A DNA stretch of 64,000 nt, from the NCBI GenBank assembly GCA_035650275.1, contig DASRHY010000160.1:1-64000 (forward strand), read 5' to 3'. Source of the DNA: DASRHY01 sp035650275 (GTDB lineage Bacteria; Actinomycetota; Actinomycetes; Propionibacteriales; Kribbellaceae). Numbering within the stretch: position 1 is the first letter of the stretch; each line of letters opens with the position of its first letter. The position numbers and the translations under genes were made by a program. Below, piece after piece: positions 42,146-50,139 of this stretch. A model generated the notes under the pieces. That model saw nothing but the letters and a program-made list of their open reading frames with translations, ran no database searches and was not told the origin of the DNA.

Positions 42146-43366
42146 CTATGGGAGGGCCGAGCCTTGCTTGTACAGCTCGTAGCTGATGTTCCAGTCGGTC
42201 CAGCCGTTACCGGGCTCCATGTGACGCTTCGTGCCGGTGACGACGACGGGGTCGCCGATGTGGGTCTGCGCGTAGTACCAGGCGGCGTTCTGCAGGCTCA
42301 TGCCGACACAGCCGTGGCTGACGTTCTCGCGGCCCTGGCTGCCACTGGACCATGGGGCGCCGTGCACGAACTCGCCGGAGCTGGTCACGCGGTGGGCGTA
42401 GCGCACGTCGCGGATGTCGTAGTACTCCGGGTCGTCGGGCTGGATGCCGACCGTACGGGCGTCCATGCGCTTGATCGGGTACTTCTCCATGATGACCTTG
42501 TTGCCGCTGCGGGTGGTGAAGCCGTCCTTGCCCGCGGTGACCGGGACCCGGCGGGCCACCTTGCCGCTGATGATGACCGTCATCACGTGCTTGGTGACGT
42601 CGACACGGGACACCACGGACTTGCCGATGGTGAACTCGATGTGCCGGTTCGCCCAGCCCCAGAGATCGTCGCCGGCCTCCACGCCCTGGGTTTCGATGTC
42701 GACGGTGACCTTGGTGTTCTCCGGCCACAGGTTCCTCGGGCGGAAGTTGACCTGCTTGTCGTTGATCCAGTGCCAGCTGCCCTCGACGGGGACAGGGGTG
42801 GTGACCGTGAGCCGGCGCTCGACGGCGGCCTTGTCCTTGACCGGGTGGTTCCAGAACACCTGGATCGGCATCGCGACGCCGACGGTCATGCCTGCGATCG
42901 GCGACACGGATGCCTTCAGCCGCCGGTCCGCGCTCAGGGTGCTGAAGCTGGAGGCGATCTTGACCGTCTTGCCGTCGGCGCCGCGCGCCGTACCGGTGAC
43001 GTCGTACTCGGCGCCCGGCTTGAGCTGCGGCAAGCCGGTCCACTCGGTCCGGTCGGCGTTGAAGCTGCCCTCGAGCACGCTGTCGTCGGGACCTTCGACC
43101 TTGATTCCGGTGATGGTGCCGGAGGCAACCGTCACGGTCACCGGCTGGTCCGGGCGGACCTGCTCGGACTTGTTCGCGGGCTTGATCGCGACCACGGCGG
43201 GCCCGGTCGGTGTAGCGGAGGGCGACTCGCTCGTCGTACCGCCCGGCTGCACGGAGTCGCTGGAACTGCTCGCCGTCCCCGGAGACGCCTCACCGGACGA
43301 GCACGCGGTGCCCAGCAGGGCCACGGCGCACAACGCCACGACAAGGCGTCTTTTCGGACGGGACAT
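42146..43366 (-). CDS. L,D-transpeptidase lipoprotein (Ig-like domains plus YkuD)
   Basis: A 406-residue exported enzyme that makes 3-3 cross-links in peptidoglycan. A signal peptide ends at LLGTAC (lipid Cys22), followed by a Ser/Thr/Pro-rich linker. Two Ig-like domains cover residues about 55-255. The YkuD catalytic domain is at residues 255-385; SHGCVGMS gives the catalytic Cys353, with HGAPWSSGSQGRENVSHG as the conserved lead-in. The layout matches LdtB/LdtA-type enzymes of mycobacteria. It is unrelated to the respiratory genes on either side and probably has its own promoter in the 132-base gap to ctaF. A perfect 13-base terminator hairpin follows it. Confidence 0.95.
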   Translation of the reverse strand: MSRPKRRLVVALCAVALLGTACSSGEASPGTASSSSDSVQPGGTTSESPSATPTGPAVVAIKPANKSEQVRPDQPVTVTVASGTITGIKVEGPDDSVLEGSFNADRTEWTGLPQLKPGAEYDVTGTARGADGKTVKIASSFSTLSADRRLKASVSPIAGMTVGVAMPIQVFWNHPVKDKAAVERRLTVTTPVPVEGSWHWINDKQVNFRPRNLWPENTKVTVDIETQGVEAGDDLWGWANRHIEFTIGKSVVSRVDVTKHVMTVIISGKVARRVPVTAGKDGFTTRSGNKVIMEKYPIKRMDARTVGIQPDDPEYYDIRDVRYAHRVTSSGEFVHGAPWSSGSQGRENVSHGCVGMSLQNAAWYYAQTHIGDPVVVTGTKRHMEPGNGWTDWNISYELYKQGSALP

Positions 43367-43498
43367 CGACCCACGCTCCCCTGGTGATGCGATGTTTCGC
43401 CGGGTCAGGCTAACCCACCCGCGGTGCGCGGCTGGTGAACGACTCTCGTTGTAAGACGATCGAAACAGACCTGTGGTTGGCAGCAGCCGTTCAACGGA

Positions 43499-43894
43499 TC
43501 AGTGCGCGTGATCTCCGCGGTAGTACTCGAAGATGAAGCCGGACAGCGTCACGATGCCGACGGCGACGCCGATGATGAACAGCCACCAGCCGAACACCAC
43601 GCCCAGCACGCAGACCGCCAGCGTGAGCCCGCACCACAGCGGCCACCAGGAGTACGGCGGGAAGAAGCCGAGCTCACCGGCACCCTCGACAATCTCGGCT
43701 TCCTTACGGTCCTCGGGTCGCGGGTCCATCCGGCGGCCGGTGACGCCCAGGTAGAACGACACCAGCAGAGCGAGGAGGAACGTCATGATCAGGGCGGTGG
43801 TGCCCGTCGGATCCTCAGACATGAACCAGTACACCGGTGCGACGACGAGCATGAACAGCGTCACGATCCCGAAGATCCAGGCCTCGACCTTCAC
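43499..43894 (-). CDS. ctaF: Cytochrome c oxidase subunit IV
   Basis: A 131-residue membrane protein with four hydrophobic segments: KVEAWIFGIVTLFMLVVAP, ALIMTFLLALLVSFYLGVTG, LWCGLTLAVCVLGVVFG and GVAVGIVTLSGFIFEYYRG. This is the actinobacteria-specific small oxidase subunit (CtaF), which helps stabilise the aa3 oxidase. Its ATG overlaps the ctaD stop in an ATGA arrangement, so it is translationally coupled and ends the ctaC-ctaD-ctaF operon. Confidence 0.93.
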   Translation of the reverse strand: MKVEAWIFGIVTLFMLVVAPVYWFMSEDPTGTTALIMTFLLALLVSFYLGVTGRRMDPRPEDRKEAEIVEGAGELGFFPPYSWWPLWCGLTLAVCVLGVVFGWWLFIIGVAVGIVTLSGFIFEYYRGDHAH

Positions 43895-45696
43895 GCCTTG
43901 TCCTCCCCGTCCCGGCCCTGCGTGCCGTCGTCCTCGCGTGCCACCGTCGCGGTACCGCCGCCTTGCCGCTCGAGATGCTCCTGCCTGCCACGGTCCTCAC
44001 CGGCGTCCAGCAGGTTGCCGCTGTACGCCCTGCTGTCCGGGTACTCCGCCATCGCGATCTCCGGATGGTGCAGGTCGAACGCCGGGCTCTCCGACCGGAT
44101 CCGCGGCAGCTTCTCGAAGTTGTGCCGCGGCGGCGGCGAGGAGGTCGCCCACTCCAGCGACCGGCCCCAGCCCCACGGGTCGTCGACGCCGACCAGCGGC
44201 GCTTTGCGCGACTTGTACACGTTGTAGAGGAAGGGCAGCGTCGAGGCGCCGAGCAGGAATGCTCCGACGCTCGAGACCTGGTTGAGCGAGGTCCAGCCCT
44301 CGTTCGCACTGTACGTCGCGTAGCGGCGCGGCATACCTTCGACGCCGAGCCAGTGCTGCACCAGGAACGTGGTGTGGAACCCGATGAACAGCAGCCAGAA
44401 GTGCAGCTTGCCGAGCCGCTCGTCGAGCATCCGCCCGGTGAACTTCGGCCACCAGAAGTAGAACCCGGCGAACATCGCGAACACCACCGTGCCGAACACC
44501 ACGTAGTGGAAGTGCGCCACCACGAAGTACGAGTCGGACAGCTGGTAGTCCAGCGCCGGCGACGCCAGGATGACGCCGGTCAGGCCACCGAACAGGAAGG
44601 TGGTGAGGAAGCCGATCGACCACAGCATCGGCGTGTCGAACGAGAGCGAGCCGCCCCACATGGTGCCGATCCAGTTGAAGAACTTCACCCCGGTCGGCAC
44701 CGCGATCAAGAACGTCATGAACGAGAAGAACGGCAGGTTCACCGCACCGGTGACGAACATGTGGTGCGCCCACACCGCGACCGACAGCACGCCGATGCCG
44801 AGCGTGGCCGCGACCAAGCCGATGTAGCCGAAGATCGGCTTACGGCTGAACACCGGCAGCACCTCGGTGATGATGCCGAAGAACGGCAACGCGATGATGT
44901 ACACCTCGGGATGACCGAAGAACCAGAACAGGTGCTGCCACAAGATCGGCCCACCGTTCGCGGCATCGAAGACATGTGCCCCCAGTGCCCGGTCCGCCTC
45001 CAGCATCAGCAGCGTGCCGGCCAGGATCGGGAAGGCGATCAGCACCAGGATCGACGTGACCAGGATGTTCCAGGTGAAGATCGGCATCCGGAACATCGTC
45101 ATCCCCGGTGCGCGCATGGTGATGATCGTGGTGACGAAGTTGACCGCACCGAGGATGGTGCCCAGACCGGCCATCCACAGGCCCATCACCCACAGGTCAC
45201 CACCGACGCCCGGCGAACGCACCTCGTTCGAGAGCGGTGTATAGGCGAACCAGCCGAAGTCGGCGGCGCCGCCCGGGGTGAAGAACCCGCTGAACGCGAT
45301 CAGGCCGCCGAACACGAACAACCAGAAGCTGAGCATGTTCAGCCGCGGGAACGCCACGTCCGGGGCGCCGATCTGCAGCGGCATGATCTCGTTCGCGAAG
45401 CCGACGAACAGCGGGGTCGCGAACAGAAGCAGCATGATCGTGCCGTGCATCGTGAACAGCTGGTTGTAGACCTCCTCGTTCACGATCTGCAGCTCGGGCT
45501 GAGCCAGCTCGGCGCGGATGATCAGCGCCATCACGCCGCCGATCAGGAAGAACGCGAACGACGCGATCAGGTAGAGGTGACCGATCAGCTTGTGGTCGGT
45601 CGTCGTCAGCCACTTGACGGCGATCTGGCCCTTGGTGCGCCGGCGCGGGACTGCGGTCGTCGTCGGGATCGCCGTACGTTCGGCGTAGTCGGTCAC
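43891..45696 (-). CDS. ctaD: Cytochrome c oxidase subunit I
   Basis: A 601-residue membrane protein with twelve expected segments. TTDHKLIGHLYLIASFAFF and YNQLFTMHGTIMLLLFATP begin the family pattern and supply a heme a ligand. HLFWFFGHPEVYIIALPFFG holds the CuB His and the His-Tyr crosslink region. VWAHHMFVTGAVNLPFFS supplies the other CuB histidines, and YFVVAHFHYVVFGTVVFAMF the heme ligands. It is the catalytic oxygen-reducing, proton-pumping subunit of aa3 oxidase. The start is GTG, overlapping the ctaC stop by 4 bases, and it overlaps ctaF by 4 bases. Confidence 0.97.
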   Translation of the reverse strand: MTDYAERTAIPTTTAVPRRRTKGQIAVKWLTTTDHKLIGHLYLIASFAFFLIGGVMALIIRAELAQPELQIVNEEVYNQLFTMHGTIMLLLFATPLFVGFANEIMPLQIGAPDVAFPRLNMLSFWLFVFGGLIAFSGFFTPGGAADFGWFAYTPLSNEVRSPGVGGDLWVMGLWMAGLGTILGAVNFVTTIITMRAPGMTMFRMPIFTWNILVTSILVLIAFPILAGTLLMLEADRALGAHVFDAANGGPILWQHLFWFFGHPEVYIIALPFFGIITEVLPVFSRKPIFGYIGLVAATLGIGVLSVAVWAHHMFVTGAVNLPFFSFMTFLIAVPTGVKFFNWIGTMWGGSLSFDTPMLWSIGFLTTFLFGGLTGVILASPALDYQLSDSYFVVAHFHYVVFGTVVFAMFAGFYFWWPKFTGRMLDERLGKLHFWLLFIGFHTTFLVQHWLGVEGMPRRYATYSANEGWTSLNQVSSVGAFLLGASTLPFLYNVYKSRKAPLVGVDDPWGWGRSLEWATSSPPPRHNFEKLPRIRSESPAFDLHHPEIAMAEYPDSRAYSGNLLDAGEDRGRQEHLERQGGGTATVAREDDGTQGRDGEDKA

Positions 45697-46544
45697 TTCT
45701 CGCCCTCCGTCTGGCCTTCGCCGCGGCCGCTGATCGTCGTCGCGTCCTCACCGCCGACCGCGACACCGGTCTGGCCCTTCTCGGCCAGCTCCTTCAGGTG
45801 CGCGTCGTACTCGGCCTTGCTGACGACCCTGACACTGAACGTCATCCGGGAGTGGTACAGCCCGCACAGCTCTGCGCACTTGCCGGCGAACGTCCCGGTC
45901 CTGGTGGGCGTGAGCTCGAACGAGTTGGGCCGGCCCGGGATCACGTCCTTCTTGAAGTAGAACGCGGGCACCCAGAACGAGTGGATCACGTCCGGCGAGG
46001 TCAGCTCGAACTTGACCACCTCATCGACAGGCAGCCACAGCTCGGCCGGGTCCTCCAGCGTGCCGGTCTCCCAGACACCGGCCTCCGCCTCGCCCGGCAC
46101 CTGGTCGGAGTAGTTGAAGGTCCACTGCCACTGCTGGCCGACCACGTGGACCGTGTGCGACGGGTCGCCCGACGAAGCGGTCACCTCGTCGTTGGTCGTC
46201 TCGGTGTAGAAGAACAGCGCACCGATGATCGCGAACGGCGCCAGCGTGTAGAGCGCCTCGAGCGGCAGGTTGTATCGCACCTGCTTGGGCGCGTCCTCGT
46301 CGCGGCGGCGGTACCGCACCACGGCCCACAGGATCAGGCCCCACACCAGGGCACCGATGATCAGAGCCGCGGTCCAGGCGCCGACCCACAGGCTCTCGAT
46401 CGCGTCGGTCCGGTCGGAGGCGCCCTCTGGCAGGCCGAGGCGCTTCCACTGCTCAACCGTTTCGCCGGAGCAACCCGACAGCAGGAGTACGCCGCCCGCC
46501 ACGCCCGCCAGGGCGGTGAGACGACGCTTCACCGGGTGTGTCAC
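45693..46544 (-). CDS. ctaC: Cytochrome c oxidase subunit II
   Basis: A 283-residue lipoprotein-like subunit. The signal peptide ends at LLLSGC and two membrane segments follow (WTAALIIGALVWGLILWAVV and LYTLAPFAIIGALFFYTET). The exported cupredoxin domain has VGQQWQWTFNY, the electron entry site, and CAELCGLYHSRM, the CuA ligands, with HSFWVPAFYFKKDVIPG before it. It accepts electrons from the QcrC diheme subunit. The start is GTG 46544 with GAAAGG about 8 bases upstream; the frame is open a little further to 46580. It begins the ctaC-ctaD-ctaF operon, divergent from the cysteine desulfurase gene. Confidence 0.96.
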   Translation of the reverse strand: MTHPVKRRLTALAGVAGGVLLLSGCSGETVEQWKRLGLPEGASDRTDAIESLWVGAWTAALIIGALVWGLILWAVVRYRRRDEDAPKQVRYNLPLEALYTLAPFAIIGALFFYTETTNDEVTASSGDPSHTVHVVGQQWQWTFNYSDQVPGEAEAGVWETGTLEDPAELWLPVDEVVKFELTSPDVIHSFWVPAFYFKKDVIPGRPNSFELTPTRTGTFAGKCAELCGLYHSRMTFSVRVVSKAEYDAHLKELAEKGQTGVAVGGEDATTISGRGEGQTEGEK

Positions 46545-46661
46545 GGGGCGCCTTTCTTCCCGGGTGAGACTGACGACCAAACACTACTGGACCAGGTGGC
46601 CCGAACTGCGCGCAGGTGGCGGGATGTCCGCACGGGATCCGGCGGTCGTACCGTTGCGGAT

Positions 46662-47837
46662 GTGACCGACTCCGGACCGTCCCCCCGACTGTCCGCTCGC
46701 GAGTCCCGCCGGCCGGCGCGCGCTTACCTGGACGCGGCGTCGTCCGAGCCGCTGCATCCGGCCGCCCGCGAGGTGCTGGTCGAGGCCCTCGACGCGGGCT
46801 GGGCCGACCCGGCCCGGCTCCACCACGAGGGACGGACCGCGCGGCTGCTGCTGGACAACGCCCGCGAGGTGATCGCGAACGCGCTCGGCGCCCGGCCCGA
46901 CGAGGTCCGGTTCACCTCGTCGGGTACGACTGCGGTGCACGCCGGTGTGACCGCGATTGCGGCAGCCCGGCGTCGTACCGGGGTCCGGGTGGTGCACAGC
47001 GCGGTCGAGCACTCCGCGGTCCTGCACGCCGCGGCGGTGGCGGGCGAACCGGACGAGGTCGGCGTTGACCGGCTCGGCCGGGTCGACCTGGCCGCGTTCG
47101 CGGACGCGGTCGGCAGGCCCGGTGTGGCGCTGGCGGCGCTGCAGTCCGCGAACCACGAGGTGGGTACCCGGCAGCCGGTCGCGCAGGCCGCGGAGGTGTG
47201 CACGGCGTCCGGCGTACCCCTGCTGGTCGACGCGGCCGCGTCAGTTGCCCGCGACAACGTCCCGCCAGGCTGGTCCGCCCTGACCGCGAGCGCGCACAAG
47301 TGGGGCGGCCCGGCCGGGGTCGGGGTGCTCGCGGTCCGCAAGCCGGTCCGGCTGCTGCCACGGTGGCCGGTTGAGGAGCGCGAGGACGGCCTGTCGCCCG
47401 GTCATCCGGACGTACCGGCGGTGCTGGCCGCGGCCGCGGCGCTGCAGGCCCGCCGTAGCGAGGCCGCCGAGCTGGACGCCCGGCACCGCGACTGGGTCGC
47501 CGGGCTGCGGAAGCGGATCGCAGCCGACGTACCGGACGTGGAGCTGACCGGAGACCCTGACGACCGGCTGCCGCACGTGCTGACCTTCTCGTGCCTGTAC
47601 GTCGACGGCGAGGCGCTGGTCACCGCCCTGGACGCGGAGGGCTTCGCGGTCTCCAGCGGGTCCGCGTGTACGGCGAGCACGCTGCGGCCGTCGCACGTGC
47701 TGGCCGCGATGGGGGTGCTGACCCACGGCAACGTGCGGGTGTCGCTCGGCCGCACCACGACCTACGACGAGGTGGACCGGTTCGGGTTCGTACTGCCGGG
47801 CCTGGTGCGGCGGATCCGCGCGGAGGCCGGACTGTGA
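46662..47837 (+). CDS. Cysteine desulfurase (class V aminotransferase)
   Basis: A 391-residue pyridoxal-phosphate enzyme of the NifS/IscS kind that removes sulfur from cysteine. RAYLDAASSEPLHP, FTSSGTTAVHAGV, and HSAVEHSAVL precede the PLP site; ASAHKWGGPAGVG holds Lys213 and SSGSACTASTLRPSHVL the sulfur-accepting Cys336. The start is GTG 46662. The next gene, a TusA-like carrier, overlaps it (GTGA), which suggests that the sulfur is handed to that carrier, for example for tRNA or cofactor thiolation. A role in iron-sulfur assembly is less likely because no suf genes lie here. Confidence 0.92.
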   Translation: MTDSGPSPRLSARESRRPARAYLDAASSEPLHPAAREVLVEALDAGWADPARLHHEGRTARLLLDNAREVIANALGARPDEVRFTSSGTTAVHAGVTAIAAARRRTGVRVVHSAVEHSAVLHAAAVAGEPDEVGVDRLGRVDLAAFADAVGRPGVALAALQSANHEVGTRQPVAQAAEVCTASGVPLLVDAAASVARDNVPPGWSALTASAHKWGGPAGVGVLAVRKPVRLLPRWPVEEREDGLSPGHPDVPAVLAAAAALQARRSEAAELDARHRDWVAGLRKRIAADVPDVELTGDPDDRLPHVLTFSCLYVDGEALVTALDAEGFAVSSGSACTASTLRPSHVLAAMGVLTHGNVRVSLGRTTTYDEVDRFGFVLPGLVRRIRAEAGL

Positions 47838-48073
47838 GCTCCCAGGACGACGGGGACGACGTGGCGCTGGAGCTGGACTGCCGCGGCATGCTCTGCCCGC
47901 TGCCGGTGATCACGCTGGCGCGGCGGATCTCCGAGGTCGAGGTCGGCGAGCGCATCGCCGTACTGGCCGATGACCCCGCCGCCAGTGCCGACATCCCGGC
48001 CTGGTGCCGGATGCGGGCCCACACCCTCCTCGAGTCGACCGCCGACCGTTACCTGGTCGAGCGCACCCACTGA
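47834..48073 (+). CDS. TusA-family sulfurtransferase
   Basis: A 79-residue sulfur carrier. LELDCRGMLCPLPVITLARR carries the CPxP motif with the persulfide-forming cysteine (Cys21). VLADDPAASADIPAWCRM and the C-terminal helix complete the two-layer fold of TusA/SirA proteins. It starts with a GTG that overlaps the cysteine desulfurase stop by 4 bases, so the two proteins are made together and probably act as donor and carrier. The final acceptor is unknown. Confidence 0.93.
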   Translation: MSSQDDGDDVALELDCRGMLCPLPVITLARRISEVEVGERIAVLADDPAASADIPAWCRMRAHTLLESTADRYLVERTH

Positions 48074-48149
48074 GAGTTGCGAATTGGCCCAACCAAGTAG
48101 GCGCGGAATGGACCTGGGGTCGGGCTAATGGGCGAACTAGGTTGAGGGT

Positions 48150-48608
48150 ATGACGACTGAGATCCGAATGGACTTCGAGGCACACGCGCCGCGGTTCAGC
48201 AAGGCGATGAACACCCTGGACGCGGCGTCCAGGGCCGGTGACCTGGACAAGGGCCTGGCGGAGCTGGTCCGGGTCCACGCTTCGCAGATCAACGGCTGCG
48301 CGTACTGCGTGGACATGCACACCAAGGACGCCCGGGCAGCGGGCGAGACCGAGCAGCGGCTCTACGCCCTGCCCGTGTGGCGGGAGACGCCGTACTTCAC
48401 CGAGGCCGAACGCGCCGCACTGGCGCTGACCGAAGCGGTCACGGTGCTGACCGACGGGCACGTGCCGGAGGAGGTCTTCCGGACCGCCGCCAAGCACTTC
48501 GACGAGCAGCGGCTGGCCCAGCTGATCAGCATCGTGGTGACGATCAACGCCTGGAACGCGATCAGCGTGACCACCAGGGCCTGGACGCCGGGGAGCTACC
48601 AGCGATGA
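48150..48608 (+). CDS. Carboxymuconolactone decarboxylase / AhpD-like protein
   Basis: A 152-residue helical protein of the AhpD-like superfamily. LVRVHASQINGCAYCVDMH contains the redox-active Cys-x2-Cys and the downstream His, which in AhpD-like proteins reduce peroxides or peroxiredoxins. The upstream helix (LDAASRAGDLDKGLAELV) and the C-terminal helix (AQLISIVVTINAWNAISVTT) also fit. The next gene starts inside its stop (ATGA), so the two are coupled. Activity as a peroxidase partner is inferred from the motif. Confidence 0.9.
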   Translation: MTTEIRMDFEAHAPRFSKAMNTLDAASRAGDLDKGLAELVRVHASQINGCAYCVDMHTKDARAAGETEQRLYALPVWRETPYFTEAERAALALTEAVTVLTDGHVPEEVFRTAAKHFDEQRLAQLISIVVTINAWNAISVTTRAWTPGSYQR

Positions 48609-49384
48609 CGGCCGCGATGCTGAGGGACCTGCACGTGCCGGGCCGGCCGGTGGTGCTGCCGAACGTCTGGGACGCCGGTAGCGCGCAGGTCTTCGCCGGT
48701 GCGGGCTTCCGCGCGCTGGCGACGTCGAGCAGCGCAGTTGCCGAGAGCCTCGGGTACGCCGACGGCGAGCAGACGCCGCCGGACGAGATGTTCGCCGCGC
48801 TGGCCCGGATCTGCCGGGCGGCCGGCGTACCGGTGACGGCGGACATCGAGGCCGGGTACGGCCTGCCCCCCGCCGGGATCGCCGAGCGGCTGCTGGCCGC
48901 GGGGGCGGCGGGCTGCAACCTGGAGGACTCGAATCCGGCCACGGGCGTGCTGCGCGACCCGGCCGAACAGGCCAAGTGGCTGGCCGCGGTCCGCGCCGCG
49001 GCGGGCGACGCGCTCGTCCTGAACGCCCGGGTCGACGTCTTCCTCGCCGCCCGGCACGCGGCCTCGGTCGCGCCCGGGGAAGGCGGCGCCGTGGCGAACG
49101 GTTCTCCGGACGCAGCGGAGCTGGTGATGGCGGACGCGGTCAACCGGGCGAAGGCATACCTGGCCGCCGGTGCGGACTGCGTCTACCCGATCCTGGCACC
49201 GCCCGACGCGCTCGCCGAGTTCGTCCGTGCCGTCGACGGCCCGGTGAACGCGCTGCACCTCCCGAACGGCCCGTCGCTGTCCGAGCTGGCCCACCTCGGC
49301 GTCGCCCGGATCACCTTCGGCGGCGGCCTCTATCGCCGTACCACCGAGTTCGTCCGCACCCTCGCCACCGACCTCCACCCCTGA
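48605..49384 (+). CDS. Isocitrate lyase / PEP mutase family protein
   Basis: A 259-residue TIM-barrel enzyme of the PEP-mutase/isocitrate-lyase superfamily. VLPNVWDAGSAQVFAGAGF, then ALATSSSAVAESLGYADGE, VTADIEAGYGLP with the metal-binding Asp and Glu, and AAGAAGCNLEDSN are typical of the oxaloacetate decarboxylase and phosphonopyruvate-hydrolase-like branch. LNARVDVFL is the next conserved strand. The exact reaction, C-C or C-P bond cleavage of a 2-oxo acid, is unknown. It is translationally coupled to the AhpD-like gene by ATGA overlap. A 26-base-arm inverted repeat follows about 60 bases downstream. Confidence 0.9.
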   Translation: MTAAMLRDLHVPGRPVVLPNVWDAGSAQVFAGAGFRALATSSSAVAESLGYADGEQTPPDEMFAALARICRAAGVPVTADIEAGYGLPPAGIAERLLAAGAAGCNLEDSNPATGVLRDPAEQAKWLAAVRAAAGDALVLNARVDVFLAARHAASVAPGEGGAVANGSPDAAELVMADAVNRAKAYLAAGADCVYPILAPPDALAEFVRAVDGPVNALHLPNGPSLSELAHLGVARITFGGGLYRRTTEFVRTLATDLHP

Positions 49385-49447
49385 CCAACCCCCCGCCCTG
49401 CCCCGGGGCCGGCCCCGCCCGGTCCGCCCCTGCCCGGCACGGCCCGG

Positions 49448-49539
49448 GATATTCGCGTGGTTAACCATGCGAAGGGAGGGTTCGCCACGGTCATGCGCGG
49501 GGCGGACCCGCGGTTCGCAGGGTTAACCACGCGAATATC
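49448..49539. repeat. Long intergenic inverted repeat D (26-base arms, one mismatch)
   Basis: GATATTCGCGTGGTTAACC at 49448-49466 is perfectly complementary to 49521-49539. After one mismatch the pairing continues for 6 more bases to 49473 and from 49514. The 40-base loop contains a second, imperfect stem (GGGTTCGCC at 49477-49485 with 49501-49509). It lies 60 bases after the PEP-mutase-like gene, upstream of a lipoprotein gene read in the same direction. Confidence 0.92.
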
Positions 49540-49635
49540 AGTGGGACGAGGATGACTTCGACGCGCGCGACGCTGATCCGTCCGCCGGCGATGGTGACGT
49601 CGTCGAGTCGGTGGACCCCCCGGCTGGGATGCTGG

Positions 49636-50064
49636 ATGCCCCGCAGCCGCCGAGTCAGGAGTCCAGCACTGAACCGTTCGATCCCCGCAACGGTCGCCCT
49701 GCTCATCGGCCTGGCCCTGTCGCTCACGGCGTGCGGCGAGGCCACCCCGGCCGTTCCGGACCTTCCCGCCGTGTCGGTCCCGAACGCCGACCTGCCGGAC
49801 ATCCCGGCCGAGCTGCCGGACGCGAACGTCGACGCGGCGCAGGCCAAGCAGCTGATCTGCCAGGCCGGCAACGCGTGGCTCACCGCCGACGGCACCCAGC
49901 GCAAGCTCGTCGAGCCACTGCTGCGCCGCGTGACCGGGCACTACCGCGAGAGCACGGACGAGACGGTCAAGAACCTGGCCATCGCGGGCGACTCGCTGCT
50001 CGACGCCAAGGGCGCGACCCGCGACGCCGCCGCCGCGGAGTTCCGCAAGCACTGCGGCCATTAG
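49636..50064 (+). CDS. Unidentified lipoprotein
   Basis: A 142-residue protein from ATG 49636. The signal sequence (TVALLIGLALSLTAC) ends in a lipobox-like LTAC, so it is probably attached to the outer face of the membrane. The mature part starts with a Pro/Asp/Ala-rich stretch (PAVPDLPAVSVPNADLPDIP). A helical region with two cysteines follows, QLICQAGNAWLTAD and FRKHCGH at the end, which may pair. The frame is open to an earlier ATG at 49552, but that would give an implausibly long n-region. No family is recognised. The secreted amylase-pullulanase gene follows after 75 bases. Confidence 0.65.
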   Translation: MPRSRRVRSPALNRSIPATVALLIGLALSLTACGEATPAVPDLPAVSVPNADLPDIPAELPDANVDAAQAKQLICQAGNAWLTADGTQRKLVEPLLRRVTGHYRESTDETVKNLAIAGDSLLDAKGATRDAAAAEFRKHCGH

Positions 50065-50139
50065 GTTCGTAGCCTTCCATCGCGGGGCGGAGACGGTTAG
50101 CGTCCAGGCAGAACGTCGTCTGGGGAGGGACCGCCCATC

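Noticed and set aside
41904..42182. A 92-codon plus-strand frame between the qcr operon and the transpeptidase
   Set aside because: It has no ribosome binding site, crosses the perfect terminator hairpin of the transpeptidase gene and shows no known domain. At most it is a gene remnant.
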